Positions 17,299-25,451 of a DNA stretch of 64,000 nt are shown one piece after another. Position 1 is the stretch's first letter, and every line of letters starts with the position of its first letter. The notes beneath the pieces are model-generated. The model searched no databases. It saw only the letters and a program-made list of their open reading frames with translations, and was not told the origin of the DNA. Source of the DNA: Kibdelosporangium philippinense (GTDB lineage Bacteria; Actinomycetota; Actinomycetes; Mycobacteriales; Pseudonocardiaceae); NCBI RefSeq assembly GCF_021390435.2, contig NZ_JAJVCN010000002.1, positions 1,550,001 through 1,614,000 of the forward strand, written 5' to 3'. The translations under genes and the position numbers were made by a program.

Positions 17299-17961
17299 TC
17301 ACATCCCGGCGGCCGACAGGGCGTCCGCGGCGAACTTGCAGGCGACGGGTGCGCGCGGCCCAAGGTCCTGCAGGCCCGGCAGGTCTCCGCGTCCTGCCCA
17401 TGTGCACATGCCTGCGGCCGGGAGTGGCGCGTTCGGTGGCAGGTCAAGGAGTACGGCGTAGCAAACTTCGTGCTCTTGGCCGTAGCCGAGGTCCCATTCC
17501 GCGTGGCCGACCGTGGCCAGTGGACGTCCGGTCCAGCCGCCCATTTCTTCGGCGAGGATCCGGCGCACTGTGGTGAGCACGTCTTCGGTCGGGTGCCTGC
17601 GGCCACTGATCAAATCGAGGCCACCGCCGAACACGCCTGTTCCGTTCGGCATTGCGCGAAAGCACACCTTTCCATGCGCCACGATGGCAATGCTGATGAT
17701 GGCTTTGTAACCGGGTGTGAATTGCGGCATGAGCAGTTGGTAGCCGTTGGCGGCCGTGACGAACTGATGGTGTGGTTGTGGCTGGTAAGCGGGCTGGGGC
17801 AGGTACTGCTGTGGCGGCGCGAAATTCTGCGGCGGCGGGTAGCCGGGCGGGCCGTAGTACTGATTCGGCGGCAGCCCTTTCTTCTTGTTGTTGTTGACGA
17901 TCACCACCACGATGACGATCAGGATCACCGGGACCAGCAGGACGACCAACGTTGCGCTCAC
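17299..17961 (-). CDS. Membrane-anchored, proline-rich protein with a degenerate Nudix-like domain
   Basis: A 220-residue protein. Residues 2-22 form one very hydrophobic helix (LVVLLVPVILIVIVVVIV), followed by NNNKKK, which suggests the rest is cytoplasmic, and by a Pro/Gln/Tyr-rich linker of about 45 residues. The C-terminal domain carries GRRHPTEDVLTTVRRILAEEMGG, which follows the Nudix spacing G-x5-E-x7-R..EE-x-G except that the Glu after the Arg is Ile. It may bind or hydrolyse a nucleoside diphosphate derivative, or be inactive. It ends tail to tail with the regulator gene, the two stop codons directly adjacent. Confidence 0.65.
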   Translation of the reverse strand: MSATLVVLLVPVILIVIVVVIVNNNKKKGLPPNQYYGPPGYPPPQNFAPPQQYLPQPAYQPQPHHQFVTAANGYQLLMPQFTPGYKAIISIAIVAHGKVCFRAMPNGTGVFGGGLDLISGRRHPTEDVLTTVRRILAEEMGGWTGRPLATVGHAEWDLGYGQEHEVCYAVLLDLPPNAPLPAAGMCTWAGRGDLPGLQDLGPRAPVACKFAADALSAAGM

Positions 17962-18072
17962 CCGCTGATCATGCCGGTGGCGGCCGAAACGCGGTACGCC
18001 GGTCTGCCCTTCTGGGCATGCCTTCGGCCATCGGGATGCCCTACCGTCCGGCTTGACGGCAAAGGGGCAGTT

Positions 18073-19719
18073 ATGGCCAGGAGAACCGAGCAGCAGCCTG
18101 ACGACCAGGCTCGTGCCACACCCGCCTTACCGCCGACAGGCGTTGCCGGGTTGCAAGGCGCGGGCAATGCCGCGATGTCGCGGTTCTTGTCCGTACAACG
18201 TGACGTGGTCAGCGATGTCGAGGACCGGATGTCCTATTCGGTCACCGACTGGGCCGTCACCGACGAAGAAGCCACCGAATCCCTCAACGACCTGGCGACC
18301 TTGCCCGCGCCAGCGTTGGCGGCCGCGGTCGGCAGGCTGTCGCAGACCGCCAAGACCCGGCTGCTTGACAACCTGCCGGACAACGTCCGGCAGACGTCCG
18401 CGTTCACCAAGGTCCTTGTGGCGATGGGGCCGGACGCGGTCCAGCCATACGTGGAAAGCCTGCTCAGCTACGGCGTTTTCGACTGGGCGATCACCGATGA
18501 CGACGCCACCAGCGTCTTCCGGATCATGGTCGCACTGCAACCCGCACAACAGGCGACACTCGCCCACAAGCTAGGCGGTACCAGCCGCGCGCGACTTGCC
18601 GACAATCTCCTGCGTTCATCGACGATCGGTGACGCCGAGCACGGCGCCCTGCGGGTGTTGTTCGATGCGACACCCGACGCCGAAGTCGAAACGCTGAAAC
18701 TCTGGATGAAACTGCGTTTCCGGATCGAGTTCGGCACACAGACCGACGGCGCTGAAGTCGCCCAGGAATGGGACGGCGCCAGCCTCCGCCGGATGTACAA
18801 CGTGTTGCAGTCCCTGCCGCCTGGCGCAGTCGAAGGCAACCCGGAGCTGCTGCGGATTGACCGCTATCAGGATGCCGGTCCGGCAGGCGGGTATTACGGC
18901 AGCGACCGCCGGATTGCCATGGGCTATGGCGATCTTCGCGCGCGTGACGGCGTTGTCGATCCTGTGGCGAACCCGGGTGGTTCCGGGATGAGTGTCGTGC
19001 CCGCGCCGCTGCAAGGACAGAACCTGTTCGACGGGGTTGTCCGGCACGAAGTCGGGCACGCGGTGGACAACCGGCTTGGTCTGTCCCAGACGTACTGCAT
19101 CGGCAACGCCGCCGGTGGCAACTGGCAGGCACACGGCGACGGTGGATCCCTTGCGGGGACGTTGGTTTCCGCGAGCGGTGGCACGATCAACGGCCTGCCA
19201 CCGGAGCAGAAGACCCCTGTCGTTGACACATTGCAAGAGGTCATCGACGAACGCGTGCCCGAGGAAATCCAGACCCGTCTTGAGGCGCTGTCGTTCTGGT
19301 CCACTCTGGACGCAGCGACCAAAACGGCGATCCTCGGTGACAACGCGGTACGTGCCCTGCAGATCTGCTTTGCCGACAAGAACCCCGGTAACCCGTGGTA
19401 CCGGCCTGCCGATGACGGCGGTGTGGTGCTCGGTGGCCGCGTCTATCAGGAGGCATACGCATCCCAATGGTGGAGCTACGACCCAGCGACACGGGCGAGG
19501 AAAGTGTCGTCATACCAGTTCAGAGCACCGGGCGAGTGGATCGCGGAGGCGTACAACGCGTACTACGCTCCACCGACGAAGGGTGCGATCCTTGCGGCGG
19601 CCGACCCGGCGACCAAGGCCTGGTTCGACGTGAACGTGGACCAGGCCACTGGTGGTGAGGGCGCGGCAGGGCCTGGGCCGACGTTGCCGGACGGCAGCAC
19701 CGGACCTGGCTTCCCCTGA
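18073..19719 (+). CDS. HExxH metallopeptidase with injection-system-cargo-like N-terminus
   Basis: A 548-residue protein from ATG 18073 (AGGGG 7 bases upstream). No signal peptide is visible. Residues about 20-45 read GVAGLQGAGNAAMSRFLSVQR, close to the LQ..AGN.AV..LL..QR element I know from actinobacterial contractile-injection-system-associated and DUF4157 proteins. Two tandem repeats of about 75 residues follow (SYSVTDWAVTDEEAT... and SYGVFDWAITDDDAT...). The C-terminal half has RHEVGHAVDN with His325, and GEWIAEAYNAYY further on, a plausible gluzincin-type HExxH...E set. It reads as a toxin or effector peptidase; the target is unknown. A lipoprotein gene overlaps its stop by one base. Confidence 0.7.
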   Translation: MARRTEQQPDDQARATPALPPTGVAGLQGAGNAAMSRFLSVQRDVVSDVEDRMSYSVTDWAVTDEEATESLNDLATLPAPALAAAVGRLSQTAKTRLLDNLPDNVRQTSAFTKVLVAMGPDAVQPYVESLLSYGVFDWAITDDDATSVFRIMVALQPAQQATLAHKLGGTSRARLADNLLRSSTIGDAEHGALRVLFDATPDAEVETLKLWMKLRFRIEFGTQTDGAEVAQEWDGASLRRMYNVLQSLPPGAVEGNPELLRIDRYQDAGPAGGYYGSDRRIAMGYGDLRARDGVVDPVANPGGSGMSVVPAPLQGQNLFDGVVRHEVGHAVDNRLGLSQTYCIGNAAGGNWQAHGDGGSLAGTLVSASGGTINGLPPEQKTPVVDTLQEVIDERVPEEIQTRLEALSFWSTLDAATKTAILGDNAVRALQICFADKNPGNPWYRPADDGGVVLGGRVYQEAYASQWWSYDPATRARKVSSYQFRAPGEWIAEAYNAYYAPPTKGAILAAADPATKAWFDVNVDQATGGEGAAGPGPTLPDGSTGPGFP

Positions 19720-20267
19720 TGCGTCTGGTCGGGATCGTCATACTTGTCGCTGTCCTTGCCGTATCAGCGTGTGGGAGTTCAGAAGTGACCGAGGCAGACC
19801 TGCGATCGGCGTTGCACCGCAAACTCCGGCTGGACAAGGACCGGATGCGGGTGGACGTCGGGCCGCCGGTGCCAGGGCTGATGGTCTTCCACGCGTACGA
19901 CCCGAAAGACCCGCGCGGCAACACGACCGGTGTGTACGACGGAGAGTTGCACTTCGACTTCAATGAGAACGTTTCCCTGGTTCTCACAGCGCTCGGATAC
20001 GGCGAACGTGCGGCCGATCCGAAGGTCGTCGCGGGCGCGATCGGCAAGCTGGAAGGCAATCCGGGCACGCCGTTCCTGACCGACTTCGCCATCGAGCAAT
20101 CCGGCGACCCGGCGGTGATGACCTTGCCGCAACTGGTCACTGTGGACGGCCAGCAGGTCGTCGAGTACTGGAACATGACTTCGCGCAGGCCCTTCTGGCG
20201 GTCACGGGTTCTGCGTAAACCCGACGGCACCTTCGAGGTCCGTCAGGAACTTCCAGGCGGGAGATAG
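19719..20267 (+). CDS. Predicted lipoprotein of unknown function
   Basis: The 182-residue product begins MRLVGIVILVAVLAVSACGS, a signal peptide with a lipobox (VSAC) so that the mature protein should be lipid-linked outside the membrane. The mature part has an acidic/basic mixed N-terminal helix (TEADLRSALHRKLRLDKDRMRV) and several predicted strands; I do not recognise a family. The ATG overlaps the stop of the metallopeptidase gene (TGATG), and the next gene starts 2 bp after its stop, so the three are co-translated. A protective role against the neighbouring peptidase is conceivable but unsupported. Confidence 0.7.
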   Translation: MRLVGIVILVAVLAVSACGSSEVTEADLRSALHRKLRLDKDRMRVDVGPPVPGLMVFHAYDPKDPRGNTTGVYDGELHFDFNENVSLVLTALGYGERAADPKVVAGAIGKLEGNPGTPFLTDFAIEQSGDPAVMTLPQLVTVDGQQVVEYWNMTSRRPFWRSRVLRKPDGTFEVRQELPGGR

Positions 20268-20269
20268 CC

Positions 20270-20959
20270 ATGTCCGTGTTCCGTCCACAGTCGATAGTCT
20301 GCACCGCCTGCGGCACAACGAATGTCGAGACCGTGGCGATGAGCCTGCACGGCTCCCGCGTGCCACAGATCGTCGAGCAGATCGTCGCAGGCACGTTCCA
20401 GTGCTTCACGTGCGGCGGCTGCGGCCTCGGATACCGCGCCGACGGGCCGCTGATCTACGTCGACTTCGTCACCAAGCGCTGGATCGGCGAGTTCCCGCGC
20501 ACGATGGAAGGCGGCTGGGCCAGCCTGGAACAGCAGCCGATGGACGTCTTCCGGCAGTCCCTGATCGACCTCGCGCCCGCGTTCCTGCGTGCCGAGGCCG
20601 ACGGGTTCACCGTCCGCGCGGTTTTCGGACTCGACGCCCTCGCCGAGAAAATCCGCCTGCTCGAAGCCGGTATTGACGACCGTGCCGTCGAAGTCGCCAA
20701 GCTGGAGATCATCAGGCAGACCGGTGCGGTCATGTCGCCGGACCGCAGGCCCCGCGTGGTCAAGGCGGACGCCGACAAGGTGACGATGGTCCTGTGGACG
20801 CCATCCGCCGAGCAGTTCTGCGTGTCCGTGCCCACCGCCGACATCGTGGCCATGGCGAGCGAGGACGGCTGGCGATCCTTGCTCAGGGAAATGCAGATAG
20901 GTCCCTATGTCGACTTAGGACGGATCCTGCTCGACGGCCGCCGCACGGCTTCGGTGTGA
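20270..20959 (+). CDS. CpXC-domain protein
   Basis: A 229-residue cytoplasmic protein. The N-terminus has two Cys pairs, VCTACGTTNVETVAMSLHGSR and CFTCGGCG about 45 residues later, which is the layout of the CpXC domain, a probable zinc-binding module of bacterial proteins of unknown function. The remaining 150 residues are mixed alpha/beta with no recognised motif. It is the last gene of the three-gene set with the HExxH peptidase and the lipoprotein. Confidence 0.75.
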   Translation: MSVFRPQSIVCTACGTTNVETVAMSLHGSRVPQIVEQIVAGTFQCFTCGGCGLGYRADGPLIYVDFVTKRWIGEFPRTMEGGWASLEQQPMDVFRQSLIDLAPAFLRAEADGFTVRAVFGLDALAEKIRLLEAGIDDRAVEVAKLEIIRQTGAVMSPDRRPRVVKADADKVTMVLWTPSAEQFCVSVPTADIVAMASEDGWRSLLREMQIGPYVDLGRILLDGRRTASV

Positions 20960-21059
20960 CGTAGGTGAGTTCGTGGCGACCGGGCCCTTCAGGCCGGTGT
21001 GGACATTTTGTCCAAAGTCGACTGGATCTGCCGTGACCAGCGGACGTATCCATAGTGGA

Positions 21060-21665
21060 CGGCGAACCGGTCTGCTGAGCACGGTCGCGAGGTCGACGCG
21101 GGACAAGCTGAGGGCGGGAAGGGCCACACGGGATCGCCACGGGACAACAGCAGGGTTGATGACCCTGGCCGCGAGAAGGCGGTTGCCGCATTCCAGGTAG
21201 CTGTTCACGGCTTGCTGGATTTTGCCGGTCGCGAGGGTGCAGGGCTGCGCGGGCGGCGACCACGACCGGGGTTGCCGGTCCGCCGAGCATGTCGTTCGCT
21301 ATGAGAACGGATTGCGCGCGGTCGAGGTCGTCGAACTCGACGAGCCATGCCACGGCCATCGCGTGTACGTCCACGGGCAGCCTTGCCGTGAGCAAGGACG
21401 CGATAGTGGCTGTCGCGACCGCGCAGTTGCCTTTCATATATGTGATTCGGGCTTCGAGCAGGGCAAGGGCCTTTTCGGACTGCCATCTTTCGAACGCGGC
21501 GACGCAGTGTGTTTCGGCAAGGCCCAGTTCGCCCGCGTAGATCAACGTAAGTGCCACGCGACGGTGGCACATCGGGCCGTTCGCGCAGTATGCGGTCCAC
21601 TGTCGCCACCTCGGCCAACTGCACCGTCTCGCAACATCGTCCGCCGATATGCGCGATCCTCATAG
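21060..21665 (-). pseudogene. Decayed LuxR/MalT-type large regulator (C-terminal part)
   Basis: Three frames on the minus strand together spell the TPR-like region of large ATPase-LuxR regulators. From about 21665 one frame reads MRIAHIGGRCCETVQLAEVA and VDRILRERPD; a second takes over near 21572 with RRVALTLIYAGELGLAETH and LVEFDDLDRAQSVLIANDML to VVVAARAAL; a third resumes at about 21235 with GKIQQAVNSYLECGNRLL and INPAVVPWRSR. The order matches intact family members, so two one-base frameshifts broke the gene. The N-terminal ATPase and the terminal LuxR helix-turn-helix are missing. The sequence becomes unrecognisable after WRSRVALPAL. Confidence 0.6.
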
Positions 21666-21893
21666 CCAGCAACGACAGACAACCCGACATGGCTCGATCG
21701 TGGCCCGGCGACCGACACTTGCGGACTATTTTGCCTCTTCTTCTCCGGCCTTTTGCCCGTCGGACCATCGAAATGCATAAATTCGTAAAAAACCTACTCG
21801 TGCGTTCTGTGGTGCGCCCGTAGAGACCGCGGCGTCTGCTCGCGGCACGGTCGGTAAGGAGGGGATAGTCCATACGAAATCAGGAGGAATCGC

Positions 21894-22303
21894 GTGAAAC
21901 TCCGGAAATCTCTCGGTGTCGTCGCGGTCGCCGCGCAATTGCCGCCGACACTGGCCGGAAACGCCTATGCGGGCATTACGTTCAATCAGACGAAGAACGG
22001 GACGGCGACCAGGCACAAGGACGGGGCGCGTGGTGCCTGCGGGTCGGAGATCGATGCGTCGTCGCAGATGCTGGTCGCCGCGGCGGCCGCGTACTGGACG
22101 ACGACCAACCCCGACAACGACCCGCTCTGCAGTGGTGTGTCCATTCAGGTGACGTACAAAGGAAAACGATCGCCGTACCGGTTCGGGACAAATGCCCGAC
22201 CTGCGATCCGAACCACGTCGATCTGAGTGACCCTGCCTTCCGGGCGCTCGACAACCCCGATCTGGGTCACATTCCGGTCACCTGGAAGTTCGTCCATTCC
22301 TAA
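21894..22303 (+). pseudogene. Secreted double-psi beta-barrel protein (protease-inhibitor-like), frameshifted
   Basis: GTG 21894 has AGGAGG 6 bases upstream and opens a signal peptide (VKLRKSLGVVAVAAQLPPTLA). The mature part GNAYAGITFNQTKNGTATRH, ACGSEID and LCSGVSIQVTYKGK matches small secreted double-psi barrel proteins of the RlpA/expansin fold, notably the cysteine/serine endopeptidase inhibitor type. After GK the frame is lost and stops at 22226, but the next frame continues exactly as expected: IAVPVRDKCPTCDPNHVDLS, then DPAFRAL, ending at TAA 22303. One missing A in the AAAA run near 22164 would explain it. Intact length would be about 136 residues. A sequencing error is possible. Confidence 0.65.
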
Positions 22304-22776
22304 ACTCGAAAGTGTTTCGGTGAGCCACCGGGTCCGGTGTGCGAGGCTCGGGGCGACAATTGTCGTCGTGGCCGACGCGCGCCGGGCCTGGCGTTTTCTT
22401 TGCCCGGCAAGGCTTTATCGATCACGTCACCGGATCGTCCCTTGCCTGTCGCGAGTTGATACGTCCACAATAGACCCGCGTGTCGCGCTCGGCGATGTCG
22501 TGCTGTTCTGTTATTGCTGTCGCTTCCGTTGGCGTCACACGGGTGTTCTCACCCCCGTCAATCGGGTGAACCGCGATCGGTCTGTCCAGGTCGAATGCGA
22601 TGTATAGTCACTGTCATTGACTATCAACCAACATGTTCACCTCAGCGGAACGACCGGCGCTTTTCAGCCACACTTGCGGTATGAGGTTTGCCTGACCGGG
22701 TGTCATCCCCGATGGTGGCCTGGTCGGAGACCGTAATCGGGTTACCCTGTGCGACAACAGGAGAAAGGAGCTCGGC
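22304..22776 (+). other. Intergenic region without a recognisable gene
   Basis: No reading frame here looks like protein on either strand. The only structure I see is the inverted repeat ATAGTCA-7 bases-TGACTAT at 22604-22624 and the ribosome-binding site of the TetR gene at its right end. Confidence 0.6.
22604..22624. promoter_or_regulatory. Inverted repeat, candidate TetR operator
   Basis: ATAGTCA and TGACTAT are perfect 7-base arms separated by CTGTCAT, 152 bases upstream of the TetR-family gene at 22777. The size suits a TetR dimer. It lies in the only AT-rich patch of this intergenic region. Assignment to this regulator is by position only. Confidence 0.4.
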
Positions 22777-23544
22777 GTGGCAGACAGGCCGCCGACTCGT
22801 CGGCAGATGTCCGCGGAACAGACGCGCCGGAAGCTTCTCGCTGTAGCGATGGACGAGTTTTCCCGTCGTCCCTACGCCGAGGTGACGGTCGGCGAGATCG
22901 CCAAGGCCGCGGGCGTGGCGCACGGCCTGCTTTCCCATCATTTCAATGGGAAGCCAGGCTTGTACGCCGAGACGCTGCGCGACGTCACCAGGCAGTTGGC
23001 AGAAGCGACACAGTCGGATCCGACCACGCCTCCGGGCGAGCAGATCCGCTACCGGCTGCGTGCATACGTGGACTTCGTCTCTCAGAACGAAGGTATTGCT
23101 CGCAATCTCATCCTCGGCGGAGTGGAGCCGGGTCCGGAGGCGTGTGAAGTCCTTGACTCCACGCGATGTGCCGATATTCGGTCCATCGCCGGGGTTCTTG
23201 GCCTCGACCACGAAAACCCGGCCGTCCACCTGTCGATGACCGTGTTCATCGCGGCCGTCAAGTCGGCGGTAGGCGCCTGGTTGGACGCCGGGCAGCCATA
23301 CGTGCATGAACGTGTTGTCGATGCGTTGGTCGAGTTGCTGCGCGGCGCGTTGCACAGCGTGAAGCAGTTGGACCCGTCGATCGACGTGTCCGAAGCACTG
23401 ACCGATCTGGACGAAACCGCGACGGTTGAACCATCTTCAACGGAATCCGTTGCTGTGGTGGCCGTTCCGGCTGAGCCCGCGTTAGTCAGCCCGGTCTTGA
23501 TTGATTCCGGTCTGGTCAACGCGGCGTTGGCGGACTCGGCCTGA
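22777..23544 (+). CDS. TetR-family transcriptional regulator
   Basis: A 255-residue regulator from GTG 22777 (AAAGGAG 6 bases upstream). The N-terminal HTH is EQTRRKLLAVAMDEFSRRPYAEVTVGEIAKAAGVAHGLLSHHFNGKPGLYAETL, canonical for the family. The ligand-binding domain follows to about residue 205. It carries an extra C-terminal tail of about 50 residues (TVEPSSTESVAVVAVPAEPALVSPVLIDSG) that is low in charge and looks disordered; I know no function for it. The gene ends tail to tail with the PPDK-like gene, so it does not share a promoter with it. Its ligand and targets are unknown. Confidence 0.9.
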   Translation: MADRPPTRRQMSAEQTRRKLLAVAMDEFSRRPYAEVTVGEIAKAAGVAHGLLSHHFNGKPGLYAETLRDVTRQLAEATQSDPTTPPGEQIRYRLRAYVDFVSQNEGIARNLILGGVEPGPEACEVLDSTRCADIRSIAGVLGLDHENPAVHLSMTVFIAAVKSAVGAWLDAGQPYVHERVVDALVELLRGALHSVKQLDPSIDVSEALTDLDETATVEPSSTESVAVVAVPAEPALVSPVLIDSGLVNAALADSA

Positions 23545-23565
23545 CCGGCTGAAGCTGTTGATGTG

Positions 23566-24816
23566 TCAACGGATGGGCGGAGGAATCGCCGCCCATCCGA
23601 CAAATCTGGCCAGATACTCGTCGTCGGCGGCGGTTTCGACCTCGGCGTGACCGGCGACGACCGTGCCACTCGTGCCGTCGATGCTGATCACCGTGCCCGC
23701 CGGAATGCGTTGGCCGTTCACGTTTATCGCGGCGTCTTCAACGCTCAGGTCGGTGACCCCGACCACAGCGGGCTTGCCCATCGATCGGGCGACAACGGCC
23801 GCGTGACTGGTTGGACCGCCGCGTGCCGTCACAACTCCGGCTGCCGCGGCCAAACCGTGCATATCGAGCGGCGAGGTTTCCGGCCGTACCAGAATGACGG
23901 GGCCAGGCGTATTCGCCGCTTCGTCCGATGTGGTCACGATCTTGCCCGCTGCGACTCCGGGTGACGCGCCGGTGCCGCGCGCCAAGACGTCCGTCGCCAC
24001 GATGCGTGGTGTGTTCGCGTTCGCGACGTCGCGTGTCGACACCCGATCAACTGCTTCCCCTTGGCTAATTGTTTTCTCGTCGACCAGATCGACGGCGAGC
24101 CTGATCGCGGCCCGCCCGACGAACCGGCCCGGCCGGACTTGCAGGAACCACAGTTCGCCTGATTCGAACGTGAACTCCACGTAGCACGCGTCGCGGTAGT
24201 GGTTTTCAATCCGGCGCAAGCCGTCGAGAAGCCCTTCCCATACCGCAGGTTCTCCGGTCAATGCGGTGAGCGGTGACGTCGGGTGCGTGCCGGAGACGAC
24301 CGCGTCGCCCTGATGTCCGAAAAGGACATCGCCGTACGGGACAGGCTCGCCGGTGTTGGGGTTGCGGCTGAACGCCACGCCTGAGCCGCTGTGGTCGTCG
24401 CGGTTGCCAAACACCATTTTCTGGACGGTCACGGCCGTGCCGAGATCGTCTGGGATGTCGTTGAGGGCGCGATATGTCCTGGCGCGTGGCGTGTTCCACG
24501 ACTGGAACACCTTGATGATCGCCTCCTTGAGGTGCCCGCTGACGTTCAGAACGGTGTTCATCATGCCGGGCATGGACACTTCGCTGCCCGAGCGAACCGA
24601 CACCGGGGCTTGTGTCTCGACGGCCGCCAGTTCGTCCTCGAGGCCGTCCGGAAATTGTCCTTTGTGGAGAAACTCGCGGCACGCGTCGGCGCCGATGACG
24701 AATCCCGGTGGTACCGGCAGGCCGAGGCGCAGCAGTGTCACGAGGCCAAAAGCCTTGCTGCCAATGACATCCGCTGGCTGATCGAGGTTGGCGGAGAGCT
24801 GGTGAATCCACTTCAT
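23566..24816 (-). CDS. Pyruvate phosphate dikinase-like protein lacking the PEP-binding barrel
   Basis: A 416-residue protein with the first two thirds of a PPDK. The ATP-grasp region shows LGLPVPPGFVIGADAC, SVRSGSEVSMPGMMNTVLNV, VAFSRNPNTGE and WFLQVRPGR. The swivelling phosphohistidine domain ends with ARGGPTSHAAVVARSMGKPAVVG, containing the catalytic His. The TIM-barrel domain that binds pyruvate/PEP, about 350 residues in true PPDK, is absent, and the frame ends naturally. The protein could phosphorylate its own His from ATP and pass the group to an unknown acceptor. Its ATG lies 17 bp from the GTG of a divergent winged-helix gene, a pairing that suggests shared control. Confidence 0.85.
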   Translation of the reverse strand: MKWIHQLSANLDQPADVIGSKAFGLVTLLRLGLPVPPGFVIGADACREFLHKGQFPDGLEDELAAVETQAPVSVRSGSEVSMPGMMNTVLNVSGHLKEAIIKVFQSWNTPRARTYRALNDIPDDLGTAVTVQKMVFGNRDDHSGSGVAFSRNPNTGEPVPYGDVLFGHQGDAVVSGTHPTSPLTALTGEPAVWEGLLDGLRRIENHYRDACYVEFTFESGELWFLQVRPGRFVGRAAIRLAVDLVDEKTISQGEAVDRVSTRDVANANTPRIVATDVLARGTGASPGVAAGKIVTTSDEAANTPGPVILVRPETSPLDMHGLAAAAGVVTARGGPTSHAAVVARSMGKPAVVGVTDLSVEDAAINVNGQRIPAGTVISIDGTSGTVVAGHAEVETAADDEYLARFVGWAAIPPPIR

Positions 24817-24833
24817 GGCGGTAGCCTTGTGGC

Positions 24834-25451
24834 GTGTCTCCTCATCAGACCAGTGTCGACTTGTTGGTATTGCACACCCTTCGCTGCATGGGCGTCACGA
24901 CTCTCGACCGGGTCGCCGAGTCGAGTGGCTTGTCGCAGGCCGATACGGAATCCGAACTCATCGACCTCGCGGTGTCCGGGCTCGTCACGCGGTCGCCTGG
25001 GGAGTTTGGCGGCTGGAGCCTGACTGACGCGGGGCGTGCGGCGGACTCCGAACGTGTCGCCGCGGAGTTGGACACCGCAGGGGCTCGGGCTGTGGTGACC
25101 AAGGCGTACGAGGACTTCCTGCCGCTCAACCCGGAGCTGCTCGACCTCAGCACCGCGTGGCAGATGCGGTCGGTCGACGGCGTGATGACCCCGAACGATC
25201 ATGCTGACTCGGCGTATGACGCTCGCGTGCTTGGCCGGTTCGTCGAATTCCATCAGCGTGCGGATGCTGTGTTGGCCGTTTTGGAGTCGGCGATAACGCG
25301 GTTCGGGCGCCATCGTGCTCGGCTTGGGTACGCGCTGAGCCGGGCTCAGGGTGGCCAGCTGGAGTACCTGGTCGACCGGATGGACGCGTATCACACGATC
25401 TGGTTTCAGCTGCACGAAGACCTGCTCACCACCCTTGGCCTGTCACGATGA
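24834..25451 (+). CDS. Winged-helix protein paired with the PPDK-like gene
   Basis: A 205-residue protein from GTG 24834. Residues 7-55 form a winged helix (VDLLVLHTLRCMGVTTLDRVAESSGLSQADTESELIDLAVSGLVTR), followed by WSLTDAGRAADSE, a typical MarR/ArsR-like wing. The remaining 130 residues are helical and acidic, without a known effector motif. The start is only 17 bp from that of the divergent PPDK-like gene, so each promoter must lie inside or over the other's leader; this favours mutual regulation. A later in-frame ATG at 24888 would cut into the winged helix, so I keep the GTG. Confidence 0.75.
   Translation: MSPHQTSVDLLVLHTLRCMGVTTLDRVAESSGLSQADTESELIDLAVSGLVTRSPGEFGGWSLTDAGRAADSERVAAELDTAGARAVVTKAYEDFLPLNPELLDLSTAWQMRSVDGVMTPNDHADSAYDARVLGRFVEFHQRADAVLAVLESAITRFGRHRARLGYALSRAQGGQLEYLVDRMDAYHTIWFQLHEDLLTTLGLSR

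Noticed and set aside
23566..24816. Rifampin phosphotransferase
   Set aside because: That enzyme has about 860 residues with a rifampin-binding domain; here the order and length are PPDK-like and the drug domain is absent.
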